From the NCBI GenBank assembly GCA_021372725.1, contig JAJFTV010000112.1, positions 1 to 64,000 on the forward strand: DNA of 64,000 nucleotides. The letters are read 5' to 3'. Below are positions 26,834-36,984 of the stretch, piece by piece; the stretch's first letter is position 1; each line of letters opens with the position of its first letter. The notes beneath the pieces were generated by a model that was not told the origin of the DNA, did not search any database, and worked only from the letters and a program-made list of their open reading frames with translations. Both the position numbers and the translations under genes were made by a program. This DNA comes from Chloroflexota bacterium (GTDB lineage: Bacteria > Chloroflexota > Anaerolineae > Anaerolineales > Anaerolineaceae).

Positions 26834-27865
26834 ATGATGAATTTTTCTTCCCGCCTGAAACTTTCCATTTCGATCCTTCTGCATGGCGAACAGCCCCGCA
26901 AGAGCATCGAAATACCCCCTCTCAGCGAGGATGAGCTGGTAGAGGTCAGGCAGTTTTTTCCGCGCCAGAAATTTTTTATCCTCGGTTTTGCTCGCTCCGG
27001 AACGACAATTCTCATGCGGCTGATCGGTCTGCATCCCGATATCCATTGTAATTACCAGGCTCATTTTTTCACCCGCCCACCCTCCCTCAAAGCGCTGGTG
27101 GACGACCCGGATATTGCCCACTGGCTTTCACGGCGTAACAATCGCTGGAATCACGGGCGTGATCTTTCGCCGTTGGTACTGCGGGCAGCCGCTGACATGA
27201 TCCTGGAGCGGGATGCTGCCCGGGTGGGAAAACACATTGTGGGCGATAAAAGCCCGACAACCATCATTCATGGCCAGGCCATCAGGGATATGCATGCCGT
27301 CTATCCGGATGCGAAACTGATCTACATTGTACGGGATGGGCGCGATGTGCTGATCTCGGAACGCATGCGCAACTTTGTCGAAGACAATAAATTTCTACTC
27401 CCCGAAGACCGAAAAATTATCGAAGCCCTTCAGTCCAATCCGGCCAGCTTTCTGAATGGACAACAGTCTATTTTTACCGAGAAATTCATCCGGCGCGTAA
27501 CCCTGAACTGGGTCAACGACCTGGCTGAAATCGAGAGCGAAGCGAAACGGCTTTACCCATCTGCATTTTTTTCTTTAAGGTATGAAGATTTACTTGCCGA
27601 ACCGTTTTCGGTCATTCAAAAAATCTGGTCGTTCCTCGGAGCTCAGGCTGATCCGATCTTTGAAAAGGAAATACTGAATGAAATCGGCCAAAACCTGGAT
27701 GAAGAATGGCAGACCCATCGAAATGAAACTCTCTCCTCATTTCTGCCCAAAGGGCAAACGGGGAATTGGCGCGACCGGTTTACCCTGCGGGATAAACAGA
27801 TTTTTAAGGAGATGGCCGGCGAAACGCTGATCCAATGGGGTTATGAGACGGATACCAATTGGTAA
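26834..27865 (+). CDS. PAPS-dependent sulfotransferase family protein
   Basis: The 343-residue protein contains the 5'-phosphosulfate-binding loop ILGFARSGTTILMRLI near residue 55 and the 3'-phosphate-binding motif YIVRDGRDVLISERMR near residue 170, in the correct order. It has no signal peptide or membrane helix, so it acts in the cytoplasm. It stands alone on its strand. A second sulfotransferase (32896-33783) and a PAPS-producing operon (39519-43947) in the same region support sulfation of an envelope polymer. The acceptor is unknown. Confidence 0.85.
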   Translation: MMNFSSRLKLSISILLHGEQPRKSIEIPPLSEDELVEVRQFFPRQKFFILGFARSGTTILMRLIGLHPDIHCNYQAHFFTRPPSLKALVDDPDIAHWLSRRNNRWNHGRDLSPLVLRAAADMILERDAARVGKHIVGDKSPTTIIHGQAIRDMHAVYPDAKLIYIVRDGRDVLISERMRNFVEDNKFLLPEDRKIIEALQSNPASFLNGQQSIFTEKFIRRVTLNWVNDLAEIESEAKRLYPSAFFSLRYEDLLAEPFSVIQKIWSFLGAQADPIFEKEILNEIGQNLDEEWQTHRNETLSSFLPKGQTGNWRDRFTLRDKQIFKEMAGETLIQWGYETDTNW

Positions 27866-28558
27866 TACTGCGAGATAAGGTTTGTGAAGTATACCGGTAT
27901 TGAATCAATCAGCGCTGGCCAACAAACTATTAACACAACTGAATTATTTAAGGTTGCTAATCTTAAAAATACTTGAAATTCACATTAATTTGGATGATTG
28001 AATAAATTATCAATCTATTGTAAAATGAATAATCATTAGAGATTAATCAATTGTAGACAGGCAGGCGAAATTCAATAACAACCAATCTTTATTTCTGTCA
28101 CTATTTTTTCGTTTATATCCATCATCTAAAAAAGTATCTACCAGGACATACCGGCCTATTCTTATTGTTGTCTCATACGCCTTGCTTTGAGGCGATAAGG
28201 AAAACTGGAAGGATCACAGAACTTTGTTTTTACCTTTGCATCAGCCAATCTGTAACCTGATAAGACAGCCTGAAAACGATCATCCACGCGGCATAAGCGG
28301 TTCACACGAATAATCTTTTATTGGATTCTCTTTTTTATTGGTAAAATGACAAAAATAACATGGGTAAAGACGTCGATCCCATGGAAAAGACAAACCGCTG
28401 ATCTTATAGGTTACCCCCTGGAAAACGCATGAAAAGTCGATTTCGACGCTATAAGAAATTGTTACGAAAAATGGTAGTTGATGATTGTTGTTTTGTTATG
28501 GAATATGTATGTTTTGTCATTCTCATATTCTTATTTACTGCAAGGAAAGGACCCCATC
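27866..28558 (+). other. Long AT-rich intergenic region upstream of the large surface protein
   Basis: About 690 bases lie between the sulfotransferase and the large repeat protein. I see no convincing coding frame, RNA gene or clear riboswitch. The strong ribosome site for the next gene (AAGGAAAGG) is at its end. The region could hold a long regulated leader, but no structure could be assigned by eye. Confidence 0.4.
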
Positions 28559-31417
28559 ATGAATCACAACAGTTATTACAGCAAATTTTTGCAGAGAGAT
28601 GAATTGTTGAAATGGATCAACAAGACATGGCGTGTTCTGTTGATCTTCGTTTTTGTGTTTTCATTGCTTCAAATCAATTCCCCTCAATCTGCCCTGGCCC
28701 AAATTGTGCCTGTCATTACCACCGGCGGCTCGTTGACTGCATTCAGCAGCCCCGCTGGCGGTATCTCGGCTGAACAAAGCTACACGGTGACTGGCAGCGG
28801 ACTGACCGAAGTACTCCTCATCACCGCTCCAACCGATTTTGAGCTTTCCCTCACCAGCGGGGAAGGATTTGGGGCACAACTGTCCCTGACCCCCGATGGA
28901 GACGGTGTGGTGCCTGAGACGACCATTTATGTACGAATGAAACCTGCCGCCGCGATGGATTACAGCGCGGCCATCACCCACACCAGCGGTGATACCGTCC
29001 CCGTGGAGTTGCCCGTCAGTGGCTCGTCCGTACCGGTCATCCAGGTTAACAGCACCATGACGGAGTTCAGCACCCTGGCTGGCGTCTACTCGGTGGAGCA
29101 GACCTACACGGTATCGGCCCTGAACCTGACCGGGGATCTGCTGATCGCCTCCCCGGCCGGGTTTGAGATCTCGCTGGCCAGCGGGAGCGGATTTGGCTCC
29201 CAGCTTACTTTAACTCCTGATGCAAACGGCGTAATCTCCGAAACTACTGTGTCCGTACGTTTCTTCAGCAGCGAAGCCGGCAGCATTAGCGGAAATATCG
29301 TCCATAGCAGTGACGCCGCCGCCCCGGTTGAGCTTGCCGTGAGTGGGACTGCATCCATTAATCAACCTCCGGTTATCAACGAGGGCAGCTCGATCACGAT
29401 CGACATGTCAGAAGATGGTTCACCAAATCCATTCAGCCTGACGCTGAATGCAACGGATGATGATGAGGATACACTCACCTGGAGCATCCTGATACCTGCC
29501 TCTCAGGGCACAGCCTCTGCCTCCGGAATTGGCTATACGCAAATTATCGACTACGCCCCCACCAGTAATTACTTCGGTTCCGACAGCTTTACCGTACAGG
29601 TTTCCGACGGGATCGACACAGATGCCATTACGGTAAATGTCAATGTCTCGCCGGTTAATGATGCTCCGACCGGCACAGACCAATCCGTAAGCACCCCCGC
29701 CAACACACCCCTGGACATCACCCTGACAGGCAGTGATGTCGAAAGCGACCCTTTAACCTTTGCAGTGGCGACTCAACCCGCACACGGCGTTTTGTCCGGC
29801 ACGCTGCCAAACCTGATTTATACACCTGCTACGAACTATACCGGTACTGACAGCTTCACATTCACAGTCAGCGACAGCCTGTTGACCAGTGTTCCTGCCA
29901 CGGTGAGTATCGAGTGCCAGGATGTCACTTCACCTACCGTCACCATAAACCAGGGCAGCTCGCAAGCGGATCCCGCTTACGGGGCGTCGATCTCCTTTGA
30001 CGTGGTCTTCAGCGAAAAGGTCACCGGCTTCGAGCCGGCCGATGTGCAGATTGCCGGAACAGCCCCTGGCACCCTGACCGCAGCCATCACCGGCTCCGGA
30101 AATATATACAAGGTTGCCGTCAGCGGCATGTCCTCCACAGGCACCGTCATCGCTTCGATCCCGGCCGGCGCGGCCCAGGATACATCCGGAAACCCCTCGG
30201 AAGCCAGCACCAGCACCGACAATACGGTGACGTATGCCAAAGTCTTTATACCCGGCCGGCCCGTCATCAACAAGTATTCCACTCCGGCCTTGTATAGGGT
30301 GATCAACACCCTGTACCCCACCTTCAAATGGGGTGCTTCCACACCGCCTGCCACCTATTACAGGCTGCAAGTCTCCACAAATTCGTCCTTCACTCGCATC
30401 GTGCTGGATCAACCCGATATTTACGGCACAACCTTTACTACCGCCACTGCCTTAAGTCCAGGCGTCAAATACTTCTGGCGTGTGCGGGGGTACAACCCGG
30501 CCGGTACAGCCGGAGCCTGGTCAACGGTGCCTTATTTCGAAACGTTCCTTGCCATCCCCACGCTGTCATCGCCTGCCGAAGGGGAACTTCTAAAAACCGA
30601 CCGGCCGACATTTAACTGGGGGAATGTCGATGGCGCAACGAGCTACAAGATCCAGGTTTCCACCAACCGCCTGTTCAGTACCTATCTTGTCGACCAGATC
30701 GTGACCGAATCGCAGTATACCCCCGGCTTTGACCTGCCCCAGAACCGTCTGCTGTACTGGCGCGTCAGAGCCAAATCGACGAATGTGCATAGTAATTGGA
30801 CTTCCGCCCACAGCTTCAAAACAGGCAATCCGCCTTCTGTGCCGACCCTCGTCAAACCGGCCAATGCAGTGTTCACCACCAACTATAAACCCTTGTTGGA
30901 CTGGAATAACAGCACACTCGCATCGGGCGTCATCTTCGATTATTACCAGCTCCAGGTGGCCACCGATAAATCCTTCACAACACTCGTGATCGAGGAGACC
31001 ATTTCCGGGATCACCAACTCCAGGTTCAAACCGGTCGATGACCTGGCAGCCAACACCAAATACTTCTGGCGGGTGCGTTCCTTCAGCAAGGCGGGGCACT
31101 TCTCCGCCTGGTCGAATGGTTGGTCCTTTAAAACTGCTCCACTGCCCCCCGTGCTTACACATCCAAAGGAGGGTGGCAGTGCCGCTTCCCTCAAGCCTGT
31201 CTTTGAATGGTTAGACGTGCCGGGCGCATTGTCGTACACCATCCAGGTCTCCACGTCTTCCACTTTCTCCAGCATTTTGTTCACCAAGACCTTGACCGCA
31301 AACGAATTTACCAGTCAAGTCACATTGCCGGCTAAAAGAACCATTTACTGGCGCGTGCGCACCAACGGCACCTACGGCTCCAGCCTGTGGTCAAAAAGCT
31401 ATTTCAAGACACACTAG
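28559..31417 (+). CDS. Large secreted multi-domain Ig/cadherin-like/FN3 repeat protein
   Basis: ATG 28559 follows AAGGAAAGG and gives 952 residues. A signal peptide has a core near residues 22-40 and ends SALAQ. Domains in order: two tandem Ig-like repeats of about 105 residues (each with F..Q....P and a final ELPVSG or ELAVSG); two cadherin-like tandem-95 repeats containing the SDG and NDAP connector near residues 330-480; one Ig-like domain with FSEKVTGFEPADV near residue 515; and four FN3-like repeats with YFWRVR or LYWRVR strands to the end. No sortase motif or anchor is visible. An adhesin or sheath component is the likely role. The FN3-like units resemble the protein at 2-880. Confidence 0.9.
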   Translation: MNHNSYYSKFLQRDELLKWINKTWRVLLIFVFVFSLLQINSPQSALAQIVPVITTGGSLTAFSSPAGGISAEQSYTVTGSGLTEVLLITAPTDFELSLTSGEGFGAQLSLTPDGDGVVPETTIYVRMKPAAAMDYSAAITHTSGDTVPVELPVSGSSVPVIQVNSTMTEFSTLAGVYSVEQTYTVSALNLTGDLLIASPAGFEISLASGSGFGSQLTLTPDANGVISETTVSVRFFSSEAGSISGNIVHSSDAAAPVELAVSGTASINQPPVINEGSSITIDMSEDGSPNPFSLTLNATDDDEDTLTWSILIPASQGTASASGIGYTQIIDYAPTSNYFGSDSFTVQVSDGIDTDAITVNVNVSPVNDAPTGTDQSVSTPANTPLDITLTGSDVESDPLTFAVATQPAHGVLSGTLPNLIYTPATNYTGTDSFTFTVSDSLLTSVPATVSIECQDVTSPTVTINQGSSQADPAYGASISFDVVFSEKVTGFEPADVQIAGTAPGTLTAAITGSGNIYKVAVSGMSSTGTVIASIPAGAAQDTSGNPSEASTSTDNTVTYAKVFIPGRPVINKYSTPALYRVINTLYPTFKWGASTPPATYYRLQVSTNSSFTRIVLDQPDIYGTTFTTATALSPGVKYFWRVRGYNPAGTAGAWSTVPYFETFLAIPTLSSPAEGELLKTDRPTFNWGNVDGATSYKIQVSTNRLFSTYLVDQIVTESQYTPGFDLPQNRLLYWRVRAKSTNVHSNWTSAHSFKTGNPPSVPTLVKPANAVFTTNYKPLLDWNNSTLASGVIFDYYQLQVATDKSFTTLVIEETISGITNSRFKPVDDLAANTKYFWRVRSFSKAGHFSAWSNGWSFKTAPLPPVLTHPKEGGSAASLKPVFEWLDVPGALSYTIQVSTSSTFSSILFTKTLTANEFTSQVTLPAKRTIYWRVRTNGTYGSSLWSKSYFKTH

Positions 31418-31449
31418 ACCAGGTTTTACTTCACATACCACACCAGTGA

Positions 31450-31652
31450 CTGTCTCAAAAGTGCAGACAGCCACTCCAGGTATGCTTTTTACTCCGCTTC
31501 TACGCCAACCCCCCGGCCCCCTTCCTCCTGGAAGGGGGAGAAAATAAAAAATCCCTGCCCCGGCTGGAGCGGGGATACAGGGGTGGGGTGACAAAATGAT
31601 TCCAGCCGTATCTTTTCAACACTCAAAAGTTTGAATTTGACTTTTGAGACAG
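31450..31652. mobile_element. MITE-like element with 13-bp terminal inverted repeats
   Basis: CTGTCTCAAAAGT at 31450-31462 is the exact reverse complement of 31640-31652. The 203-base element has no gene; inside lies a GC-rich hairpin (31517-31525 with 31530-31538, TCCT loop) and a second C/G-rich palindromic stretch. Terminal repeats of the GGGCTGTCTCAAAA type are common in IS elements. A related end is found at 48713-48728. It lies between two genes and may also end transcription of the surface-protein gene. Confidence 0.6.
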
Positions 31653-31715
31653 CCCCTTTTCTTTACCCAGTCAGATGGTTTCTTATAATCTTTCCTGGAA
31701 TAAGAGACCGTTTTA

Positions 31716-32828
31716 TTATGTTGTTTTATCATGGAGGATTTTCTCAAAGAAGGCCAGGCGGCTTTCTTCTTTGATTCTCTGGTCGATCAAGGGAGTAATG
31801 GCTTCACGATCAACCCGTTTTCCCACCATGTGATAAACAAAATCCCTGATCTTCTCCGTATTATCTTTTACATTGCTTTCCTGATTGGGAAGTTGAAGGA
31901 CAAAATCAAAATCTCGTCCTGATATATCCGTATCATAGTACCCGAGAATGATGGGAATGCCCAAGGCCAATGCTTCACGCACCTTGAGTGCAGAATTCTC
32001 CTCCAGTTGTTTTCGATGCAGTGCCAGGGTTCCACTGGTTACGTCCGCGTGTGATAAAATTTCGTACACTTTAGCCACTTCCACCAGACCATGGAAAACC
32101 ACATTATCGGGGATTGATTCATCCGGCATATCGGTACAGGAGAAACCGACCAGATCCAATTGGATATCGGGTACAGATCTGGCAAATTCAATCAATTTGT
32201 CTTCTCCATTCCAATCCAGCCCGGGGATGCCCACAAAAGCCAATCGAGGGATTGAGTTGCACGGAGCCGGCAGAGGCTTCACTGCATTCAAATCGATGCC
32301 ATTCGACAGCACCAGTACAGGTTTGTTGAACCGGTTGATCGATGGCCGGGTAACCAGCTCCTGGCTGATTGGAACGAGCCCGCTTGCTTTTCCAAAGATT
32401 TGTCCTCGCGTTATTCGATTGAGATAATAAAAGAACAATCCGCGATGCCGGTATTCAATCACATCATCCGTATTCACTTCCAAAACAACCGGTGCTATCT
32501 GAAACAGGCGCGGCAGGGGCAAGGTAAATAATCCATAGCGGAGATAGATGATATCCGGTTGAAACTCGGTCACTTTTTGGATTAATTTACCCAATGACTT
32601 GCTACGCGAAATTTCGCGTTCTATTGCTCGCAGCGGTTTAAATTTCTGAGTGCTTCCAAATTGAAAACAGGAAATGCCGGAAAGATCAATCGCATCCGGG
32701 GTCAGCAGGAAAAATTGGGCTTCATTGCCCATCTCATTCCAGATGCGCACATGTTCCCGTATCTTGCGCCCCACCCCGCCAAAAACGTATTTTTTCTCCA
32801 AATGAAGTGCAACGTATGCAATTCTCAT
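31716..32828 (-). CDS. Glycosyltransferase, GT4-like
   Basis: The protein has 370 residues from ATG 32828 (GTG 32855 would add nine). It shows a GT-B fold pattern: the N-terminal MRIAYVALHLEKKYVFGGVGRKIREH, a central LSNGIDLNAVKPLP loop near residue 190, and the C-terminal acceptor region with SALKVREALALGIPIILGYYDTDI, where a Glu precedes the A.G.P motif. It lacks a signal peptide and is cytoplasmic. It probably adds a sugar to a polysaccharide precursor. It stands apart from the next gene upstream by 67 bases and likely shares its transcript. Confidence 0.82.
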   Translation of the reverse strand: MRIAYVALHLEKKYVFGGVGRKIREHVRIWNEMGNEAQFFLLTPDAIDLSGISCFQFGSTQKFKPLRAIEREISRSKSLGKLIQKVTEFQPDIIYLRYGLFTLPLPRLFQIAPVVLEVNTDDVIEYRHRGLFFYYLNRITRGQIFGKASGLVPISQELVTRPSINRFNKPVLVLSNGIDLNAVKPLPAPCNSIPRLAFVGIPGLDWNGEDKLIEFARSVPDIQLDLVGFSCTDMPDESIPDNVVFHGLVEVAKVYEILSHADVTSGTLALHRKQLEENSALKVREALALGIPIILGYYDTDISGRDFDFVLQLPNQESNVKDNTEKIRDFVYHMVGKRVDREAITPLIDQRIKEESRLAFFEKILHDKTT

Positions 32829-32895
32829 AAATAGGTCATGTCTCCCAAAGAGCACGAATGAACAGCTTCATGGATCATGGTGGCATCTCTCGTGA

Positions 32896-33783
32896 TCATT
32901 TATATCCCAACTTACCGGCTGTCTGGTTCATAAATTTCCTCAAAGAATCGTTCAAATCGGCCATCCAATCATCAGGCTGTTGAAATGTGCCTCGCGTTTG
33001 AGCGTTAAGTTTCTGGCGCAGCACGCCGGTAATTCTCTGCGTTGATGGCGACGGGCTGCCAACATAGTCGAACATCTGCCGGATTACCACTTCGTCTGCC
33101 TGGAAGATATCTTCAGCATGAATCAACAGATATTTGTCTGCCGGCAGGGTTTTCGAAAATCGGATGATCCAATCATTCGTTTCTGCCCACAACCAGCAAT
33201 TTTTTTGATACGGGTTCATGTTGTCCCACAACCTGCCCATCTCCGAATCCACCGCAGGTACAATTCGGGTGGAGTCGTAAGCATGACCACTGTACCAACC
33301 CCTGTGCATGCCTGAACTGACCACAGATTGCGGATCCCGGACCAGATGGATAAACTTGACTTCCGGTATAGCCTTCAAAATCAGGGGGGCAAGAAAAGTA
33401 GCCGGAGGACCTGCTTCAACATATCCATGATCACAATACAGCGAATAGTTCAACAATTCTCTTCTGGCTGTTAAAAACCCCTCTTGCAACACGTCAGCCA
33501 GTCTCTGATCATCAGGATACACATCGGAAAATTCGTATGCTTTCTTTGACAATGCGAAGAGTTCTGGCCAGGGTTCGTGATAAACCAGTACGTTCTTGGC
33601 CAGGCTCAACAGACGGCTCACCGTTTCGGATCCAACCCGCCCGGTGGAGAGAACAAAGACGCATGGACGCCTGTCGTCAAACTGCATGGAAGGTCGTTTC
33701 TTGCTGATCTTCCATTTGAACATATAGAATATTTTTCGTGGATTCGCTCTTCTAAAGGTTTTTCGAATTTCATAGTTTGTCAT
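32896..33783 (-). CDS. Sulfotransferase family protein
   Basis: The 295-residue protein has the P-loop-like 5'-phosphosulfate motif VFVLSTGRVGSETVSRLL near residue 43 and the 3'-phosphate motif FIHLVRDPQSVVSSGMHRG near residue 150. It is encoded between two glycosyltransferase genes, with 7 bases to the one upstream, so a sulfated glycan is the plausible product. Related P-loop proteins annotated only as hypothetical nucleotide-binding proteins are the alternative. Confidence 0.8.
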   Translation of the reverse strand: MTNYEIRKTFRRANPRKIFYMFKWKISKKRPSMQFDDRRPCVFVLSTGRVGSETVSRLLSLAKNVLVYHEPWPELFALSKKAYEFSDVYPDDQRLADVLQEGFLTARRELLNYSLYCDHGYVEAGPPATFLAPLILKAIPEVKFIHLVRDPQSVVSSGMHRGWYSGHAYDSTRIVPAVDSEMGRLWDNMNPYQKNCWLWAETNDWIIRFSKTLPADKYLLIHAEDIFQADEVVIRQMFDYVGSPSPSTQRITGVLRQKLNAQTRGTFQQPDDWMADLNDSLRKFMNQTAGKLGYK

Positions 33784-33790
33784 TTTGCCA

Positions 33791-34960
33791 TCAATCCAAA
33801 TTCAAAATATGCTTCAACAGGCAGGTGATTTTATCCTGAAAAACGGATTCATCAAAATCATGCAATGCTTTTTTTTGTAATTCTGCAACCAGGCTTTCAA
33901 TCTCATAGCCGGGCATGGCCTCGAACTGCCGAATAATCCGGGGGATTTCATCAAGGCATTGGTACCTGAGTCCATCGATGGGAACTGTTTCTTTTTGTCC
34001 TCCTGAGTCGTGGACAAGTGGCAGGCATCCTGCTGCGATCGCTTGCACAGTGGATAAACCAAATGGTTCATTAATCAGGGTATGCAAAAAATATTTTGAC
34101 GTTTTTAGGATTGAAACAAGTGCATCAAAGTCGATGTTGGGATGCAAATGCACGTTCCTCAACTGATGTTCGGATATATAACGTTGGCAAAGTTCATAGT
34201 AATCAGGTTTGAGAACAAACCCCATGACATGAAACTCGATTTCAGGTAGTTTTTCAGCCAGCTTTATCACGTCAAGCTGGCCTTTATCCTCGGCAAACCT
34301 GCCCAGCGACACAATTGATTTCTCCCTTGGAGCAGGTCTGGACAGGTATTGCGATAATCTCACCGGCGGATAAATGATTGGGGCCTCATTCGAAAAAGCC
34401 GGGTAAATCTTCTGAAAGGCATTATGCGTGAAGATCGAATTGCAGACAACCTCACGGGCAGGTTGGGGTTTTGCTGCACGATAAATGAACCTCAGCAATT
34501 GGCGCGAAAGATTTCCCGCAGACAAAGCTGTATATTTTTGATTTGGAAGGTGGATATTGGCCTCGTTGGCAAATAAACGATACTCCCTTGGAAAATGAAC
34601 ATAGCTCAAGACTTGTGTTTGAGAGGGCAGAAATATCTGGCTGTTGCTCGAATCAATGAATAGATCGTAATCCTGACCGTATCTCTTTAGCAATGAGTTG
34701 AAAACAAGAATTTGATAGTCTTGCGGAACGCTTTTCCATGGAAAACGCGGCTGAAGGGCGCGGAATTTCATCCGCAACTGATAGCCATATTTTTGCTCGA
34801 TTTGGTCGGGAGGAAAAGCCAGAGCCAGGCAAAGTATGTCCGGCTCGATACCCAAACCGTTCAATGCCTTGACCAAACCCAATATGACTTCCAGCCGCCC
34901 ACCCAGGATAATATACGGCTGGCTGATGGCTACGCGGGGTTTTTTGTTGATTACTGTCAT
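33791..34960 (-). CDS. Glycosyltransferase, GT4 family
   Basis: The 389-residue protein is GT-B type: an N-terminal AISQPYIILGGRLEVI with glycine-rich loop, the hinge segment YPPVRLSQYL near residue 210, then KSIVSLGRFAEDKGQLDVIKLAEKL and the C-terminal ELINEPFGLSTVQAIAAGCLPLVHDSGG-like motif (seen as NEPFGLSTVQAIAAGC), which holds the conserved Glu-x7-Glu pattern in altered form. It heads a minus-strand group with the sulfotransferase and a second glycosyltransferase. Confidence 0.88.
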   Translation of the reverse strand: MTVINKKPRVAISQPYIILGGRLEVILGLVKALNGLGIEPDILCLALAFPPDQIEQKYGYQLRMKFRALQPRFPWKSVPQDYQILVFNSLLKRYGQDYDLFIDSSNSQIFLPSQTQVLSYVHFPREYRLFANEANIHLPNQKYTALSAGNLSRQLLRFIYRAAKPQPAREVVCNSIFTHNAFQKIYPAFSNEAPIIYPPVRLSQYLSRPAPREKSIVSLGRFAEDKGQLDVIKLAEKLPEIEFHVMGFVLKPDYYELCQRYISEHQLRNVHLHPNIDFDALVSILKTSKYFLHTLINEPFGLSTVQAIAAGCLPLVHDSGGQKETVPIDGLRYQCLDEIPRIIRQFEAMPGYEIESLVAELQKKALHDFDESVFQDKITCLLKHILNLD

Positions 34961-35454
34961 TTATATATCCAAATATCCTGTCTGATGTAATTCATGGCTG
35001 ATATGTTTCATAATGTAATGTAGCTGCTCCTTGGTCAGCCGTTCTTTCCATGATCCTATTGATGAAGTAAAGACCGGCTTGCCCGGGTTTTGACCCAATA
35101 ATCTACAGGTTAATTGTATAATGATGTCGCCAATATTTCAAAACTAATATATACTAGTATTATCTCAGACATTGGTCTATTACACTGATAATGGGGAAAA
35201 TCAGGATCGTATTCACCACCAGGACATAAAAAGATCTCAACCTGTACAGGGTATTCCGAATGATCTGTATTCGGAAGCAATTGTTAAGCATTATTTGGAA
35301 TGAAAAAGATATTCGAGGTCGACAGGCAGTAACGGGGATTTGTGTAATTTGACAGAGATTTTTCTTGTTTTCTGTCATAATGAAATCAGGCAATATTCAA
35401 CCGGTGATTTCAATTTGTTCATACCACCAATGGAGTATGAGAGGAGAAAATAAC
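34961..35454 (+). other. Divergent intergenic region between polysaccharide genes and the sugar-ABC ATPase gene
   Basis: No gene is visible. A TTGACA at 35349 and an extended TG-T-CATAAT at 35373-35381 may serve the ATPase gene, though their 21-base spacing is long, so only the extended -10 may matter. Other AT-rich hexamer pairs nearby are also badly spaced. Confidence 0.35.
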
Positions 35455-36564
35455 ATGGCGAGTGTTTCTTTCCGTGGAACAACAAAACGTTTCGGCGAAA
35501 TTGTGGCACTTGATCATCTCAATCTGGAAATTGCAGACAAAGAGTTTCTGGTTTTGGTTGGCCCTTCAGGGTGCGGGAAGACGACCGCTTTGCGATGTCT
35601 TGCAGGTTTGGAAGAAATATCAGAGGGCGAGGTTCTGATCGGAGACCGCGTAGTCAATGACATGGCGCCCAAAGATCGCGATATTGCCATGGTTTTCCAA
35701 TCCTATGCCCTTTATCCTCACATGTCAGTGTATGATAATATGGCTTTTGGCTTGAAATTACGCAAGCTGGATAAAGAGGATATCCAGAAAAGGGTTAACA
35801 AAGCCGCAGAAATATTAGGGATTGAAAATTTATTATCCCGAAAACCAAAACAGCTCTCCGGCGGGCAGCGACAGCGGGTGGCTGTCGGGCGGGCAATCGT
35901 CAGAGAACCCAAGGTTTTTCTTTTTGATGAACCGCTTTCCAACCTGGATGCAAAATTACGAGTACAGACGCGTGCTCAAATCAGCAAACTTCATCATCAA
36001 CTGCAGGCCACCTTTATTTATGTCACCCATGACCAGGTTGAAGCGATGACGATGGCGACCCGTATTGCGGTGATGAATAAAGGGATTTTACAGCAGTTGG
36101 ACACCCCCAAACACCTGTACGATTTCCCCACCAACAAGTTTGTAGCCGGTTTTATTGGATCACCCTCCATGAATTTCTTCGATGCCCGGCTGACGGATGA
36201 GGCGGGCCAGCTATTCATAACCAATGAGGCTTTCAAACTGCCGGTACCACAAGACCGGGTTGACCGATTCAGGGATTACACTGGTCAGGATGTCATTTTT
36301 GGTATTCGACCTGAAGATATTCACAGCCCGCTTTATCTTCCGGCGGACGTCACGCCGGCTTCAGTAAAGGCAAGGGTGGATGTACAGGAATTAATGGGGC
36401 ATGAGATTTATTTATACTTGCAAAGCGGCTCCACTGATTACGTTGCACGGGTGGATCCACGGGCAAAATACCAGCTCGGCGAGGAAATCGAAGTTGTGTT
36501 TAACATGGCCAATGTACACCTTTTTAAGCCCGCTGAAGATCTGGACAAATCACCTGCCATATAA
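35455..36564 (+). CDS. Sugar ABC transporter ATP-binding protein, MalK/UgpC/MsmK type
   Basis: ATG 35455 follows GAGGAGAAA and gives 369 residues. Walker [10 protein letters not shown] (near residue 38), Q-loop [21 protein letters not shown], signature [14 protein letters not shown] and Walker [17 protein letters not shown] are all intact. The last 120 residues form the TOBE/OB-fold regulatory domain (FGIRPEDI). Such ATPases serve several sugar importers. The binding protein and permeases at 46731-50235 lack an ATPase gene, making this a likely partner although it is 10 kb away. Confidence 0.92.
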   Translation: MASVSFRGTTKRFGEIVALDHLNLEIADKEFLVLVGPSGCGKTTALRCLAGLEEISEGEVLIGDRVVNDMAPKDRDIAMVFQSYALYPHMSVYDNMAFGLKLRKLDKEDIQKRVNKAAEILGIENLLSRKPKQLSGGQRQRVAVGRAIVREPKVFLFDEPLSNLDAKLRVQTRAQISKLHHQLQATFIYVTHDQVEAMTMATRIAVMNKGILQQLDTPKHLYDFPTNKFVAGFIGSPSMNFFDARLTDEAGQLFITNEAFKLPVPQDRVDRFRDYTGQDVIFGIRPEDIHSPLYLPADVTPASVKARVDVQELMGHEIYLYLQSGSTDYVARVDPRAKYQLGEEIEVVFNMANVHLFKPAEDLDKSPAI

Positions 36565-36656
36565 GTTTTCGTGTCATTGGTCAGAAAACATCGATCCCCG
36601 AATGGATAAGATAATGATCATGAACCCACAACCGGATGGGGAGATAAAGGAATAAC

Positions 36657-36914
36657 ATGGCACGATTGATTCCTGCTGTGGAACGGATCACCCGCTCGAG
36701 AGCTTTGATCCAAAAAGCACGCGATTTACCGGCACCGGTCAATACCGGTTTATCCGATTTTTCCTATGTCGCCCAGGTAAAAGATTTGATGCGGCAGGCT
36801 CGTGATTTGATCAGGTTCATTCCGTTGTCACCCAGTGCCAGTTCGGAGATGAAAGCAGAGGTTGCAGCAATCTTCAAGGAAATCGAACAGGCTGAGATTG
36901 ATCTGTTGCACTAA
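36657..36914 (+). CDS. Small conserved-looking protein of unknown function
   Basis: An 85-residue acidic/basic helical protein starts at ATG 36657 behind AAAGGAATAA. It is rich in Ala, Leu, Glu and Arg, with two likely amphipathic helices (VAQVKDLMRQARDLIRF and SSEMKAEVAAIFKEIEQAEIDLL). There is no signal peptide, cysteine or recognised motif. It follows the sugar-ABC ATPase gene by 92 bases on the same strand and may be co-transcribed. I do not recognise its family. Confidence 0.65.
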   Translation: MARLIPAVERITRSRALIQKARDLPAPVNTGLSDFSYVAQVKDLMRQARDLIRFIPLSPSASSEMKAEVAAIFKEIEQAEIDLLH

Positions 36915-36984
36915 AAAGGTATTTACGGCGGGGGGATCCAGCGGCGACCCCAATTCGGGCAATGAAAGGCTTGACCCCTTTATT

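Noticed and set aside
27866..28558. A possible riboswitch before the large surface-protein gene
   Set aside because: No known aptamer consensus could be matched by eye; a covariance-model search would be needed to revive the idea.
35090..35122. TTGACC and TATAAT as a promoter for the sugar-ABC ATPase gene
   Set aside because: The 21-base spacing is outside the usual range and the site is more than 300 bases from the gene.
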